Below are positions 45,000 to 56,701 of a stretch of 64,000 nucleotides of DNA, piece after piece. Position 1 is the stretch's first letter, and every line of letters starts with the position of its first letter. The DNA comes from Misgurnus anguillicaudatus (Eukaryota; Chordata; Actinopteri; Cypriniformes; Cobitidae), in assembly GCF_027580225.2 (NCBI RefSeq), contig NC_073342.2:14087501-14151500 (forward strand). The letters run 5' to 3'. The notes under the pieces are model-generated. The model was not told the origin of the DNA. It did no database searches and worked only from the letters and a program-made list of their open reading frames with translations. The translations under genes and the position numbers were made by a program.

Positions 45000-45250
45000 A
45001 TGCAAAATTGCTTGCTGGGAAGATAGCGTAAACCAGGCTAAACCATCATTGCCAAGTTGGCAGTTTGAGAAGGGGTCTGGGAACTAATTACCATTTTGCC
45101 AGGCTATTACAGTAGACCGGCCTAACCAGCTAGCAAACATCAGGCTAACCAAATACTGTACATATACCTGCTTGGTCATGTTAGAAGACCAGCATTGTGA
45201 GGCACGTACACTAGCATAACCCAACTAAGACCAGCAGCAAACAATGTTAA
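45000..45250. repeat. Fragment of the CCAGC/GCTGG modular repeat
   Basis: AAACCAGGCTAAACCATCAT, GCCAGGCTATTACAG and CGGCCTAACCAGCTAGC are short modules of the same type as 16624-17515. Confidence 0.4.
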
Positions 45251-46911
45251 ACTGGTGTAAAATGTTTGTTGTTTTTCGGATGTTTTTTGGGAAACCGAAG
45301 AGCAAGACAGAAATGGACCAACCCTTACGAAAATTAACTTAAAACCATTAGTAAAACCATGGATACCACAAAATAACCATGCATTTGAAAACCATGGTAT
45401 TCAAAAACCATAATTAAACCGTGGTTACAATAGTAAAATAATGGTTTTGCTTTAATCAATACACCAAAAAACATGGTTACTATACTTTTATCACAAAAAA
45501 ACACATTGTTAATTTTCCTAAGGGGAGGGAAGAAAGTTTAGTGACCATGCCGAACACAGATTGTCTCTGCAGTCTAATCCGTAAGGAAATATTTATTATC
45601 TTAAATTCTTTAAATGTGATCCCAGAACAAACAGGAAATGCATAATCCATAATCAATTGTTGGCTTCCTGTGATTTTCTTTGTTGAAGTTCTAAGGAACA
45701 AAAAATTTGGCCTATACAACTATTCCCTTGCAAGGAAATACAGATAGATGGGCTAGCCAGCGAGGCGAGGTACTTCATCTAAGCGGAAATGAGTTTTGAA
45801 CGGTGCAAGAGCCAAGCACAAATGTGAGAAATGTGTGTAAAGATTCCAGAGTAACCGTTGTTTAAGGACTAACCTTGACACTGCTGTGCTATAAATGTTG
45901 AGACTAAATAGTTCAGAGTAGATGAACAGCAGGGACGAACAATTTTTCTGTCCAAACCTCTGGAGAGAACTGCAGCTGAACGGAGACAAAACACAGCGCA
46001 GCGAGACCTCGGCCCTTTGTCTCAGCTAAATATAATATGCTGTATTTTTCATCATGCTGGAATATGCTTTTAATCGTGCTGGAGCTATTTGTCATGAAAA
46101 GAAACGATTTACAAATTGGGCTAAAAACACCAAGTGGTATCCTCGCATAAAGCAGATCACCCTCCTCAAGACTCCTCCAAACGTTCCTCAAAGGTTCACC
46201 ATTTCTTTCTTACCTGTCTATAGTTTGTAAAAGATTTTTACACTACAAAGAACATTTTGTGAAACAAAACCTTTATTTAGGTTGTAGGGTGTCTGTACCG
46301 ATTCAAGACCGTCACCGCACTATGCTACACTCTCTGGCTCATCAAGATGAATTATGATGATCTTATTTCTCATTGAGAATTCTACTACCGCCATTTACCC
46401 AATTACACAGTTATTTGCATTCAGTCCATGCATGGGTGAAGTAAAACCCTCACACGTGTCAACACGAGGGCTTCGCTAATTACCGGCCTCTGAAGCCATA
46501 CTTCATAATGGAGGGTTTCCGGAGTCCAGGGGTCTCCAATTTCCCCCTTGGTCGCTGTGCCCCACATAATCCAGTCTCATCAGAGTTGTCATTAAGACAG
46601 TATATCCATCGTCTGGAAGAGTGGCCTCCACATAGTCCTTAATTAAGTCCTGATCACCCCGGCATAAGTTTGTTTAATTTCCTGCTTTCATATCGCTAAC
46701 CCTCACCAATATTTTATTAATCAACCTTCAACACGTGGCTATGTTTAAAGGCCATGTTCTTTTCGGTTTCTCCTTTTTAAATATAATGCCAGTAAAAGCT
46801 CTCTATATGCTAAATTTGAGTTTTCTAATAACAGAAATTAATCTGTTTGGCACAGATATATTTTTGTCTACGAAAATAATTTAAAACATTTAACCATACA
46901 GCTTCACATGA
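45251..46911. other. Low-repeat stretch with a strong conserved-element candidate
   Basis: Around 45340-45480 are ACCATGGT-type repeats. From about 46340 to 46740 the sequence is compact, with CGCTAATTACCGGCC, GTCCTTAATTAAGTCCTG, TTACCCAATTACAC and TTTATTAATCAACC, a density of homeodomain-type cores unlike the flanking repeats. Frames at 45480-46191 lack domains. Confidence 0.35.
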
Positions 46912-47439
46912 AGGCTACGTTTACATGGAAACGATCTGAAGAGTGGCATTACATTATATCTTTTTATTCCGCATTTATATGAGCGTTATGGGGGGAAATC
47001 TGCGTGCATATGATGATGATGTAGTATGCACTCCAGGCGGCTAGGTGGCAATGTGAAGCACTGACACAAAACAACACCAAGTCCACGCGCCTGCGTACAA
47101 CCTTCTTCCTTGTTCTCCCAGGTCTTGTCCAAAGTCGTCTGGTTTGCCACCGACGAATTGCCGCATCAACAATTTGATGGAGGTAATTAATGCGCCTTCT
47201 CTGATCAGTAATACTAGCTGTAAATATTTCGTACAACTGCTGGAAAGACTTGTATATTTATCAGAGCTGCTATGGCAACTTGAAGGTCCGACGTATGAAA
47301 ATAATTCGACATGTTTGTTGTTATTTTCCTGACTGTATCACTAGCCTGTGACGTAAACACGTATGCGACGAGAGCCACCGTGAGCAGACTTTTGCTTTTT
47401 TACCCTTTAGACGGGAACTCGACGGTAGAGCGTTTTTAA

Positions 47440-48610
47440 TAGAGATGCACCGAATATTCTGCCGCCAAAAGACTTTTATCACCGAAACAGTACGGCCAAA
47501 CAGAAACCACGACCTGCACGGGCTTGTCTGAAGCAACATCTGCAGTGTGGACATATTTAACCGCAAAAAGGCGCTAAAGTGAGCAGCTTTCTGTAGGCAC
47601 AGAGGCACATGCGTTTGAATATGTCAAAGGTGATCGATCAGGGGTGCGTTTCCCAAATAGCGACGTAACTTGTTGCCGAACGACCATAGTACGATGCATC
47701 GTTGGAGAAACGAACTACCTTGTCACGACTGTTTCCCGAAAGCATAGTAACTTTGTCGCACATTCGTCGTTTGAACCATGTTGGTTTAACAACATAGTTG
47801 ATGATGTCATGTGGGAGGTGAAGTACTAATTAAACTGTGCAAATCAATTTAATGTCAGATTATTGCTGTAAATAACATATTGCATCGGAAGACTGATTTT
47901 GTTATCGTGATTTAGTTATCTGTTGTTTATTTTCAAGATATTTAATTCACGCGCAAGTTACCTCTTACATCACTCCTCCCAGGGATTCCCCAGGGTCTTA
48001 AAGCTAGTAGTTCTGCGCACATGCACAGTTTTCAAATGCAGCGCTTTCATTCTGTTTACAAATTTAAAGACGTAAAATAAAATTGTAATATATTTAGAAT
48101 GATGGATTTAGACTGTACTACATGTTTTTTGCTTGTTTTGTTCAAAAGCATGATCAACGTAAGTCTACATATAATAATAACAAGGAACGATGCTTCTAAC
48201 GACAGGTGAAGAGCTGTCGTTCCAACGACACAAGTTAGCGATGCAGTTTGCGAATGTTCGTTTGAACGATGGTTTCGGGAAACACCTAATCGTTGAACGA
48301 TGTTAGTAACAATGGAACTTACGATGTTCGTTGGCAAACAATGCTTTTGGGAAACGCACCCCAAACTCTTGATGTGTAAACTTTTGAGAGAGTTGCGCTA
48401 ATGGGTCTCATAATGTCCATTAACATACATTTGGCGAGTAAAGCAATGAAAAACAATGTTACATTTTATGTGGAGTGACTGTTTATGCTGCGCTGTTTGG
48501 GATTCACCCTCGGTCTCTGTGTGTGCGTGCGTTTAAGGGCACTTTTTATTTCGGTGTTTCGCCCTTGGTTTCGGTTTCGGCCAAGAATTTTCATTTTCGG
48601 TCCATCCCTA
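47440..48610. mobile_element. hAT-like element inside the preceding MITE
   Basis: It runs from TAGAGATGCACCGAATATTC to TTTTCGGTCCATCCCTA. The right side has several TTTCGG motifs and the left CACCGAAACAG, typical subterminal repeats. The flanks GTTTTTAA and GTTCTTTT agree at five of eight positions, so the duplication is aged. It contains the element at 47641-48362. Confidence 0.75.
47641..48362. mobile_element. MITE with GGGGTGCGTTTCCCAAA ends, innermost of the nest
   Basis: GGGGTGCGTTTCCCAAA and TTTGGGAAACGCACCCC are near-perfect inverted ends. Subterminal ACGATG / CATCGT motifs recur on both sides (GTACGATGCATCGTTGG; GGAACGATGCTTCTAACGAC). It is a family I recall as common in cyprinids. 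The 102-codon minus-strand frame is incidental. Confidence 0.8.
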
Positions 48611-48754
48611 GTTCTTTTGCATTTTTAAGCCCCAAAAATGTTGTCGCCATGTAAACGATAGGCACATCCGATAAAATATCTTTACATTTTCACCATTGAG
48701 CGTTTTCGTGTAAACATGGTCTAAATGATTCAAAGATCATTGTTAACATTTCAG

Positions 48755-49839
48755 TTAAAGGTTCTGTACGTAACGTTTCTACTTAAACTAATCCATTTTC
48801 AATTGCCTTTGTGCGAATGTGTTGTAATCTCACATTAAAATGATCCACTTTGCGGGTTTTGCTATTACCTCTGAAAAAAAATATTATTATTTTTATGTGA
48901 AAGTACCGGGCCGGATTTGGCGCGAAATCCAGTGATGTCACCTGCATGCGCGCTCCCGAGCCACTCGCCTCTCGCCTCGTCTACTGACTTTGCGCTCAAC
49001 AGCGACGACACTGTCTGATAACAGACTGAAACGACATGCTCCCAGCACAACACAGACTCCAACACAAACTCCACATACTGTGAAGAAAAGTTATCTGCTG
49101 AAGTTCGTTAGGCCAAACGTGAATCGGATCAACCAAGGACAAAAACACGGATTAACATTGGCAGGGCATATGAATTATGGAGAAACCTCCGCTTTGTTTT
49201 GGGTATAAAAACGGATCCGGAGTTTGCTTTCATCCTCTTGGACAGGTAAGCTAACATTACTACAAAGCATGTCAAATATATTTTGATTATCTGCTTTAGT
49301 TTTTTAGACGTTATTTCGGTTTGCTAGCCTTCGCTTTAACGTGTTTGCCCAGCCGTCGTCGATCGATGACGTAAAACTGCGGACGCGTTTGTTTGTTTGC
49401 ATGCGTCCGCTTTTTAAAAGTCTTTAAACTCGTACGGTCTGACATTGATGGAAACTGAGATTATACAGTGTGACATGGACTAAACTACGATATTGATCGC
49501 ACAGTGTGGCAAGCAACAACCCTAAAGGACTATTTTAAATAGCACAGTATATACCGGGCTTTACTGTTTATACTGAAATTGTTCAGTGTAGTTCACTAAT
49601 CGTTTTCGTTATCTTACCGTAAATGTAAGTAACACCACATAACAGGCTAAATGCAGTCAATTAAACGTTGCAGTGGGAGTTTACCTGAGTTTCCAGCATG
49701 TTGTGTGATGCTTTCTCCGGTGTGTTAAATGTCAGTCTGGCCGTCGCTCCTGAGTTCGAGGACGCGCTTTTAAACTTATTGGTTGCAATCTGAAACATCA
49801 CCGCTAGAGGCCGCTGTAAACTACATACAGAACCTTTAA
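48755..49839. mobile_element. Complete TTAA element, TTAAAGGTTCTGT family
   Basis: TTAAAGGTTCTGTACGTAA and TACATACAGAACCTTTAA are inverted ends; CACCGCTAGAGGCCGCTGTA precedes the right end. The 1085-bp interior includes a GC-rich block near 48900-49010 and a stretch at 49160-49244 ending TTGGACAG|GTAAGC, which looks like a splice donor after a short open segment (MEKPPLCFGYKNGSG...). No known transposase domain is recognised; the exon-like part may be a remnant of a mobile-element or captured gene. Confidence 0.75.
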
Positions 49840-49911
49840 ATGTTTTAAAACGATAGTGTGTATATATATGACTGTTATGGGATTCAGCTGGAAAACTTGT
49901 GCAGTAAAGTA

Positions 49912-50038
49912 TAGTAGACCATTTTATCCAAAACAACTCGCTGTCCATTCAAGCCATACATTATATCAAGATGGGGATCTAACCCATAACCTTTGAGCTG
50001 CTAATGCAATGCTCTACCAGTTGAGTGACAGGAACACA
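49912..50038 (-). mobile_element. tRNA-derived SINE
   Basis: The tail (ATTTTATCCAAAACAACTCG) is followed by GATCTAACCCATAACC, a mutated reversed B-box, and by the reversed head CAATGCTCTACCAGTTGAGT, then GACAGGAACAC. Confidence 0.75.
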
Positions 50039-51025
50039 CGGTAGCTTTAAATAGTCATAAAACTTCAATGATATTTGTTATTGAAGAGTACAGCCAATAA
50101 TGTCTACAAACCCAAACATGCTTCAGTATTTGAGCAGAATGTGTGGCAGCACTTCATCAAACCTTTAAACCAACAGGGTGCTGTATTCACTTCCCTCCGA
50201 ACCTGCCTGCCACGGTACGAATAGAGATCTTGACATCTTTTGATACACAGCATCCACATGTGGCACCAGCAGTGGCCTTTCAATTCCGATGCCGTGACTG
50301 ACATTCCTTTCAGTGCGAGAAAAGGACAGATAGTGTTTTTCACGAAGGTCGGCTGTAGAAAGATGCGAGCTCTGTAGCACGCTCGCTCTTGGGACGGCGA
50401 GGGCTCTAATTTCACAGCTGAGCTGTGTTCGGTTGAGTATTGGACTGTGCCTGAGATAGGCCTGCCTCGGTCTGACCCATGCAGGGATGATGTCAGCGAG
50501 TGTTTGTGTTATTTTTTTCTCTCTTTCTTTTACACCTCTCCTGTCAGATTCATTACCTCAGAGACATCCATCTTTTCAAAGTGACAGCGCATGTAACAGA
50601 TTGAAATTGCATGAGAAGTTTGTTTTAATTTTTTTCTCCCAATGTCAAAGCAGACAGAATCGTAATGCGAGATGTCACCGAAAGAGACAGTTATGATGCT
50701 GTTATATTTCTCGCGTGTCGTTTTTCTCAAAATAGATGGCAGCGGAAGGTTAATAGACAGACAATTGGCAAACTGATAATTGTAACCTTGTGAAAGCAAA
50801 TCGAGCGTTGACTGCAATATCTACATACTGGTAAACATGTTTACGCTAACCTTTGACAAACGGTTTGAAGTTGCACAGAACTTCATTTCTACCAGCAAAA
50901 TGAAGACCACAAACAAAGCTGACAGTGAGAAAAGTAGAGAACTGTTTTCAGTAATACTTTATACCAAAAGTATGCTCAAATGTACATATTGGCACCAAAT
51001 GTATATATACAGTACTGTGCAAAAG
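50039..51025. other. Low-repeat stretch, no gene seen
   Basis: A 103-codon minus-strand frame (50104-50415) overlaps another in a second frame and has no domain. Near 51010-51030 is TACAGTACTGTGCAAAAGTC, a fragment of a Tc1-type terminus. Confidence 0.4.
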
Positions 51026-51125
51026 TCTTACCGTGGGTTCACACCAGCCGCGTTTGAGGCGTCAAAATTGCGTCCACCACGTCTAGTTTGCCGCTTGGAC
51101 ATTTTGAGTTTACTCGTTTCATTTG
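51026..51125. mobile_element. End fragment of the PIF/Harbinger-like family
   Basis: CTTACCGTGGGTTCACACC and AGCCGCGTTTGAGGCGTCAA are nearly identical to 27119-27160. Similarity continues to about the TTGCCGCTTGGACATTTTGA block. Only the left end remains. Confidence 0.7.
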
Positions 51126-51820
51126 TTCTTCTATTATTTCTTTTTACATTATATCTTGTCTTCTTCCTCTTTGTTCTAAAATTATTATGTTTACATACTT
51201 AATAAATATATAAATATAGCACACATACACATGATGTAAAGTGCTATTAAAATATAAACAAGCCTATGCATATTAATTTGTATGTAAACATAATAGTTTT
51301 ATAATAGTTTTAGAGCAAACACGTAGGCTATAAATAGAAAAAAAAGGAAGAAATGATAAAAAACAGGAAAATAATGAAATATTTAATAAATGGTATTATA
51401 TAAAATAGTATTGCTTAGTTTTTATATGTACTTTAGCGATTCATACTGCAAAATAATTGATTTACCAATAAAGAACAATATACATTACATACATGCACAT
51501 ATAAGCCATTTAAACTTTTACAAAATAAACGTAACGTGATGAAAACGCTATAAGAAACATTACACTTAAGAGAAATATAGGGGAAACAGACTTCTACAGA
51601 ACACCGGATCCATAAAAATCACGATTTAATGCCACCAGTTGGGCTCCGCCCACAAAAAACGTCATCTCTGTTTGCAAACACGCAAATGGTCTATTGGGAC
51701 CTTTTTAAAGGGTACTGCCCATTGACAGCTTGGAAGCAATTTTACTGACAGTGCAAGAGAAATGAGATTGAAGTAGACTACAGTTCAAAAGTTTAAGGTC
51801 ACTTTAACGGGTGAACTGTG
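51126..51820. other. A/T-rich stretch, no gene seen
   Basis: It includes two inverted segments with TATGTTTACATAC / GTATGTAAACATA near 51187 and 51281, possibly an eroded foldback element. Nothing else is recognised. Confidence 0.4.
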
Positions 51821-51989
51821 CACTCTCTTAAAATAAAGATACAAAAGCTGTCACTGTGGCTGGGGATCTTTTCAAAAAGCACACTTTTGTACCTAAAAGG
51901 TGAATATTGGTACCTCAAATGGTACATATTATGACCTTTATAAAAGGTATCTTCCCAGTGACAACTTTTTTACCTTTTTTCTGAGAGTG
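51821..51989. mobile_element. Short MITE with CACTCTC ends
   Basis: CACTCTCTTAAAATAAAG and CTTTTTTCTGAGAGTG are imperfect inverted ends. ACAAAAGCTGTCACTG near the left pairs loosely with CAGTGACAACTTTTTT near the right, and GGTACCTCAAATGGTACATA lies between. Confidence 0.75.
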
Positions 51990-53555
51990 TCATGTCAAGA
52001 GGTGAATCATTGGTAACAGGTTGAATTTTTTTTCTGAAAATAAATCAAAGAACTGGGAAGTAATAATGCACAGTCCCATTACAAAAGCATGAATGTAGTG
52101 AAATAATTTAAAATTACTATAAAATTTCAAATACTAATAGTATTTCCCTATTTGGTGGCGAATTTACCATCGCATCTTTTCACCTGGCACACTTTAACCC
52201 ACAGCTACAGCTATTATTATGAGAAAATGCTGCATTAATTCATGTCTAATCTTTAGCCAAAAGATTTACATGATTCAATATGCAGTTCACCGTGCATGAT
52301 ACATTACAGGTGATATTTACACCTGAATAAGTTTGCTTTGACATTAAATTAATTCTGCTAGCCAGAAATAGAAAATTTAATTAGATATAAAACTGACATG
52401 TTTTGACACAGCACCACAGGCAACTGTAGTGGGGACTTTCTAAATACATATAACTAAAGTATTATAGTATTATAAAGTATTAAAAAGTCTGTATATTTTT
52501 TCTACATAAAATCATAATTTATAATTTAAAGAAAATTTTGTAAAAATATAACGTTAAAATATTTTAATATTGACTGAGTAAGGTCACATCAATGATTGAA
52601 ATGAAACTTTGATGCTTCCTAATATCAAAATTAGATTGTGAGACTTCAGACTGGATTTCAAATATATGTTCATGTATGCACAGTTTATTGTCCCCATCAT
52701 ATATATTGATGTGGTGTTATTTTTCTCTACATTTATTCCCATTTAAAACATCCTTGTAACATAAATGTATCTTCAGATAGCTGCATGTAAGAATCCTTGA
52801 AGTTTAACAGAGAAATCAATCAGTAGACAGAAAGTGTTGAAGCTTTACACAGACTTAGTGGTTTTTCTGTGTAACATCAATGAAAAGATCCAAAAATAGA
52901 AGACGGCACACGACTATTATACATAGAAATCCCAGGATTTCCTCAGGATTAGTTCTTTCAGCCTGACTGTGATCTTATTTTGTCCTTTACTGACGTTTGG
53001 TGGCACAAACCTGTCGACCTTACAGATCTACAAGCTTCTGTAAGTCCTGGTGAGTCTAATCCATGTGACATGCAAAGATTGTGACATGCTAAAGAAAGGG
53101 GCTCTGGGGAGAAATCCCAGGACATTTACTTTCACTCGCATAGTGTCGAGCCGTGGGTCATTTTTCCACCCAGCGCACCAAGGCACGTGCTTCCCTGCGG
53201 TTGCAATCACCTTGCTAACGTAACCCACGTCCGTGTCAGCGGGTATTTTTCGCCAGCCCTTCGGCTTCGACGTGACGTCCTGCAATTTTTCATGTGGACG
53301 TCGATGTGCCATGTTCTTAAATAAAGGCAATGCATCACAGGAAGGAAAGGTGTCAGTTAAAGAGAGAGAGAGAGAAAGAAGAGGACTAATGACTCAAAAC
53401 GAGTGATGATGATAAAGTCGTACAGGAAGTGCAGGTGCTGACAGCAGGTATCGTTGCAATGCATCGTGGGATTTTTGCATCTACTGTTATGGTGGTTGAC
53501 ATAGTTGTCTTGTTTGTAAATACCAGTAAAGAATGACTGTGTATTATACAGGATT
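51990..53555. other. Low-repeat stretch, no gene seen
   Basis: A/T-rich to about 52780, then mixed. A 100-codon minus-strand frame at 53028-53330 has no recognised domain. A GA-rich tract lies at 53360-53380. Confidence 0.4.
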
Positions 53556-53558
53556 TTA

Positions 53559-54316
53559 GGGTGTTTTCACATATGTTGGTGCGCACCGTGGTGCGGCCTC
53601 GGAGCGCACCAAAATACATTGTATAATTTTTCAGTTAGTGTGGTCCGTGTTCACATATTATTTTTTTACTGTACTCGAAATGCCGCACCGTACACCACGT
53701 GACAACGGTCAGCCCTGCCATTGGTCTCTGACAGCTCTTATCGTCTCATGACCACCCCCACATTTCCACGTCAACCAGCCTGACATGGAGAGCGCAGCTA
53801 TCAAGATGTGGAGATAAACGATGCACGTCTTTGCGAAGTTTCTTTGCTTTAACGCGAAATTGCGTAGCTGTTCTATTAAAGCCTTTCTCTAGGAGCCGTT
53901 TGCTAAAAAGCCCATAATGTCACTATTTGTGTGTGGTGGAGAGCTATGCATTTATAAAATCATCAGCTCAAACGTAAAGGAGAAAGCGAATCTCTGCAAC
54001 TGACCAGGACTGGCTTGTTTGTTGTTAACCCACAATATAACACCCGGATCACGTCACAACAGAAGCTCAGTGGCTCAAACATGTGGAGAACTTCCTGTAT
54101 TTGGTTCGGCCCGAGGTCTAGCAGTGTTCACACCGGGTGGGTTGTCTCAGAGTTTCGGCGGCAGCCGCTCCGAGACCACCTGTTTAGAGCGGTCTCGGAG
54201 CGGTCGTTTAGTGCGCACCCGAGTGCGGCTGTTGTGTTCACACTGACCCAAACGAACCGTACTCGGAGCGACACGTCATTTGGGCGGACCTAAACAGTGT
54301 ATATGTGAAAACACCC
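53559..54316. mobile_element. PIF/Harbinger-like MITE with TTA target duplication
   Basis: GGGTGTTTTCACATATG at the left and TATATGTGAAAACACCC at the right are inverted ends, with TTA outside both (53556-53558 and 54317-54319). The subterminal regions are rich in GCGCACC / GGAGCG motifs (GTGCGCACCGTGGTGCGG; GCGGTCTCGGAGCGGTC). Frames of 75-92 codons near the right end follow these motifs and are not called. Confidence 0.82.
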
Positions 54317-54318
54317 TT

Positions 54319-54540
54319 AGTTTTAGGCAGGCCTGTCTTTAGATAAGGTCCTGGCTAAACGTATGGCTAGCAACATTCACATTTATGCATTTGGCAGACA
54401 CTTTTATCCATATTAACTTCAATACATGAAAGCTATACATTTTATCAGTACTGTACTGTATGTGTGTTTTCCTTGTGAATCAAACCCATGACCTTTGCGC
54501 TGCTAATGCAATGCTCTACCAACTGAGTTACAGGAACACC
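54319..54540 (-). repeat. Direct repeat copy 1 (SINE with unique flank)
   Basis: It starts AGTTTTAGGCAGGCCTGTCT, contains GGCTAAACGTATGGCTAGC, and then a reversed tRNA-derived SINE from about 54374 (CATTTGGCAGACACTTTTAT) to the head at CAACTGAGTTACAGGAACAC. The same order recurs at 55147-55390, beyond the Tc1 fragment. Because flank and SINE are duplicated together, this is a segmental event and not two SINE insertions. Confidence 0.8.
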
Positions 54541-55147
54541 CCAAAATCTCACAATACATATCTCCGGTCATCCTCTCCTTAATACAGTGCAGTCGCCCTG
54601 TCCCATGTGCAGAAAAACACCCCCAAAGCATGAAGCTACCACCCCCATGCTTCACAGTAGCGATGGTGTTCTTGGGATGGTACTCATCATTCTTCTTCTT
54701 CCAAACACGTTTAGTGGAATTATGACCAAAAAGTTCTTTTTTGGACTCATCTGACCACATGACTTTCTCCCATGACTCCTCTGGATCATCCAAATGGTCA
54801 TTGGCAAACTTAAGACGGGCCTGGACATGTGCTGGTTTAAGCAGGGGAACCTTCTGTGCCATGCATGATTTCAAACCATGACGTCTTAGTGTATTACTAA
54901 CAATAAACTTGGAAACGGTGGTCCCAGCTCTTTTCAGGTCATTGACCAGCTCCTCCCGTGTAGTTTTGGGCTGATTTCTCACCTTTCTTAGGATCATTAA
55001 GACCCCACGAGGTGAGATCTTGCATGGAGCACCAGTCCGAGTAAGATTGACCGTCATGTGTAGCTTCTTCCATTTTCTAATGATTGCTTCAACAGTGGAT
55101 CTTTTTTCACCAAGCTGCTTGGCAATTTCCCCGTAGCCTTTTCCAGT
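54541..55147 (-). pseudogene. Tc1-like transposase fragment, truncated both sides
   Basis: On the minus strand one continuous frame runs from about 55147. It begins [17 protein letters not shown] (paired-like HTH), passes a linker ([12 protein letters not shown]), a second HTH-like part ([20 protein letters not shown]) and the catalytic core start, where VMWSDESK holds the first Asp. It then ends at [16 protein letters not shown]... just before the second Asp. The final dozen residues of the frame are read from the adjoining SINE. Both terminal repeats and the other two catalytic residues are absent, so it is dead. Confidence 0.88.
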
Positions 55148-55392
55148 TTTAGGCAGGCCTGTGTTTAGATACGGGCCTGGCTAAACGTATGGCTAGCAAT
55201 ATTCATATTTATGCATTTGGCAGACACTTTTCCGTACTTTTCATCTATTAACTTTTCCAAACTTAATAACATTAAGTTATTTTATGACATTTTATCAGTA
55301 CTGTACTGTATGTGTGTTTTCCTTGTGAATCAAACACATGACCTTTGTGCTGCTAATGCAATGCTCTACCAACTAAGTTACAGGAACACCAA
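55147..55392 (-). repeat. Direct repeat copy 2 (SINE with unique flank)
   Basis: AGTTTTAGGCAGGCCTGTGT and GGCTAAACGTATGGCTAGC open the copy, followed by the reversed SINE ending CAACTAAGTTACAGGAACAC. It differs from copy 1 by scattered substitutions and an altered 50-bp section at about 55232-55285. Confidence 0.8.
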
Positions 55393-56336
55393 GTCATTTT
55401 TTTTCAGAGACCTTAGTGCAGAAATACTTGGTTTGATATTCAATTTTAATGAGTCATGACACAGCCTGTGCAAAATATTATTAGTTTCCGTTACATGTGG
55501 CAGCCTTGGAAAGAAATGTCCCAACCCAATTACTTAGGCATGGCTGAAGCTGTGTGATTCATAAGCGGGTTGCACCTTTCTTTGAAACGTATATACACTC
55601 GACCCTTCACGCCAAAGCGCAACCACAAAATGAACCCAATATTTTGTCGCGGCAAACCTGGGCACGCATGACTGATGGAGCCCTGACCAACCAGCTTACA
55701 TGGCACGTTTGGTAATTTGCACACATACCTGCACTTCAGAGATTCACAATTACCTGGCGTCTCCGGGGTGCCTGGCCTCTCCGATCCTCATTGGCGGGCA
55801 AAGATGCACTTCCGCGGCCCTCTCCGGCCACGGCTCTGCCGCCGTGAAATAGACGTTAATTCTCTTCGCTATCGGTACTGTGCAGGGACTGTTTTAAAGC
55901 CTGTACGATTCTCTCTCTCTCTTTCCTGCTACAATCATTTAAAAGCGTAGAGTGAAAAAGGAATGGGTGAAATAAATGCATCAAACGAACCTGTGAAATG
56001 CAAATAGCCCGAGTTTTGCATGTGGTTGCCCCCATCAGCGGCGCTTAATGAGAATTTCACCTTCTCAGTATGAAGGTTACAACTGTGTTTACTGGTAAGA
56101 AATAAATAAGCAGTCAGGCTTATTATACTGTTAGGTAGCTCTTTACTAATGGATATAGCAAAGATCTTCAACCTTTTTCAGGCCAAGGACCCCAATGGAT
56201 AGAGAGGAGAAGCAAGGACCCCAGTACATAAATTTAGACTGGATTTACATTCTTTGTTTTGATGGTTATGTTTCAAATATATTTTTTGTATACACTGATA
56301 TATAATGTTATCATTTTAAAACAATTGTAAATTTAC
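55393..56336. other. Low-repeat stretch with a hAT-like end fragment
   Basis: At about 56165-56225 GATCTTCAACCTTTTTCAGG and CCAAGGACCCCAATGG resemble a hAT-type terminus. The opposite end is not found. A CT run lies at 55910-55925. The rest shows no gene. Confidence 0.4.
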
Positions 56337-56351
56337 TAGGGCTGTCAAAAA

Positions 56352-56467
<116 letters not shown>

Positions 56468-56648
56468 TAGGGATGTTAACAATTAATCGATCTTAGATAT
56501 TTTGTATTCGCGTGAGGAACCTGGCGTTTTACGCACTCTTTTATGTCATTGGCTATATTGCACTATTACAGTTAACGATTATTCGATTGATTGATCGTTA
56601 ATTTAAACGATCATCGAATATGAAAAATTGCATAAATTGACACGCCTA
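56468..56648. mobile_element. Small hAT-like MITE
   Basis: TAGGGATGTTAACAATTAATC at the left relates loosely to the right end TTGACACGCCTA. Internal ATTCGATTGATTGATCG and GATCATCGAAT motifs are inverted. The flanks (ATATATAT and ATATAAAT) are similar but lie in TA-rich DNA, so they are weak evidence. Confidence 0.45.
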
Positions 56649-56701
56649 ATATAAATACATGTTAATGTTTCTTAAATGCATACATGCATGTGTATGTATT
56701 A

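Larger units (their letters stand above)
46912..48724. mobile_element. MITE with TACGTTTACATGG ends, host of a nest
   Basis: The left end AGGCTACGTTTACATGGAAA is mirrored imperfectly at the right by CGTTTTCGTGTAAACATGGT. Host sequence with CCTGCGTACAACC and GATGGAGGTAATTAATGCGC lies at 46912-47439 and resumes at 48611-48724. The family is not named; 3-bp flanks were not resolved. Confidence 0.6.

Noticed and set aside
47641..48362. 102-codon minus-strand frame (48056-48364)
   Set aside because: It follows the inverted end of a MITE and contains no domain.
53028..53330. 100-codon minus-strand frame with some CpG-rich coding-like sequence
   Set aside because: No recognised domain, no splice signals at the edges, and frames on the other strand are equally open. 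Left uncalled.
54015..54293. Two overlapping plus-strand frames of 92 and 75 codons
   Set aside because: They are read from the GC-rich subterminal repeats of the TTA-flanked MITE.
6121..55392. tRNA-like heads with A and B boxes at many positions
   Set aside because: All are parts of a SINE with the same body and tail. None folds as a clean tRNA with acceptor stem, so no tRNA gene is called.
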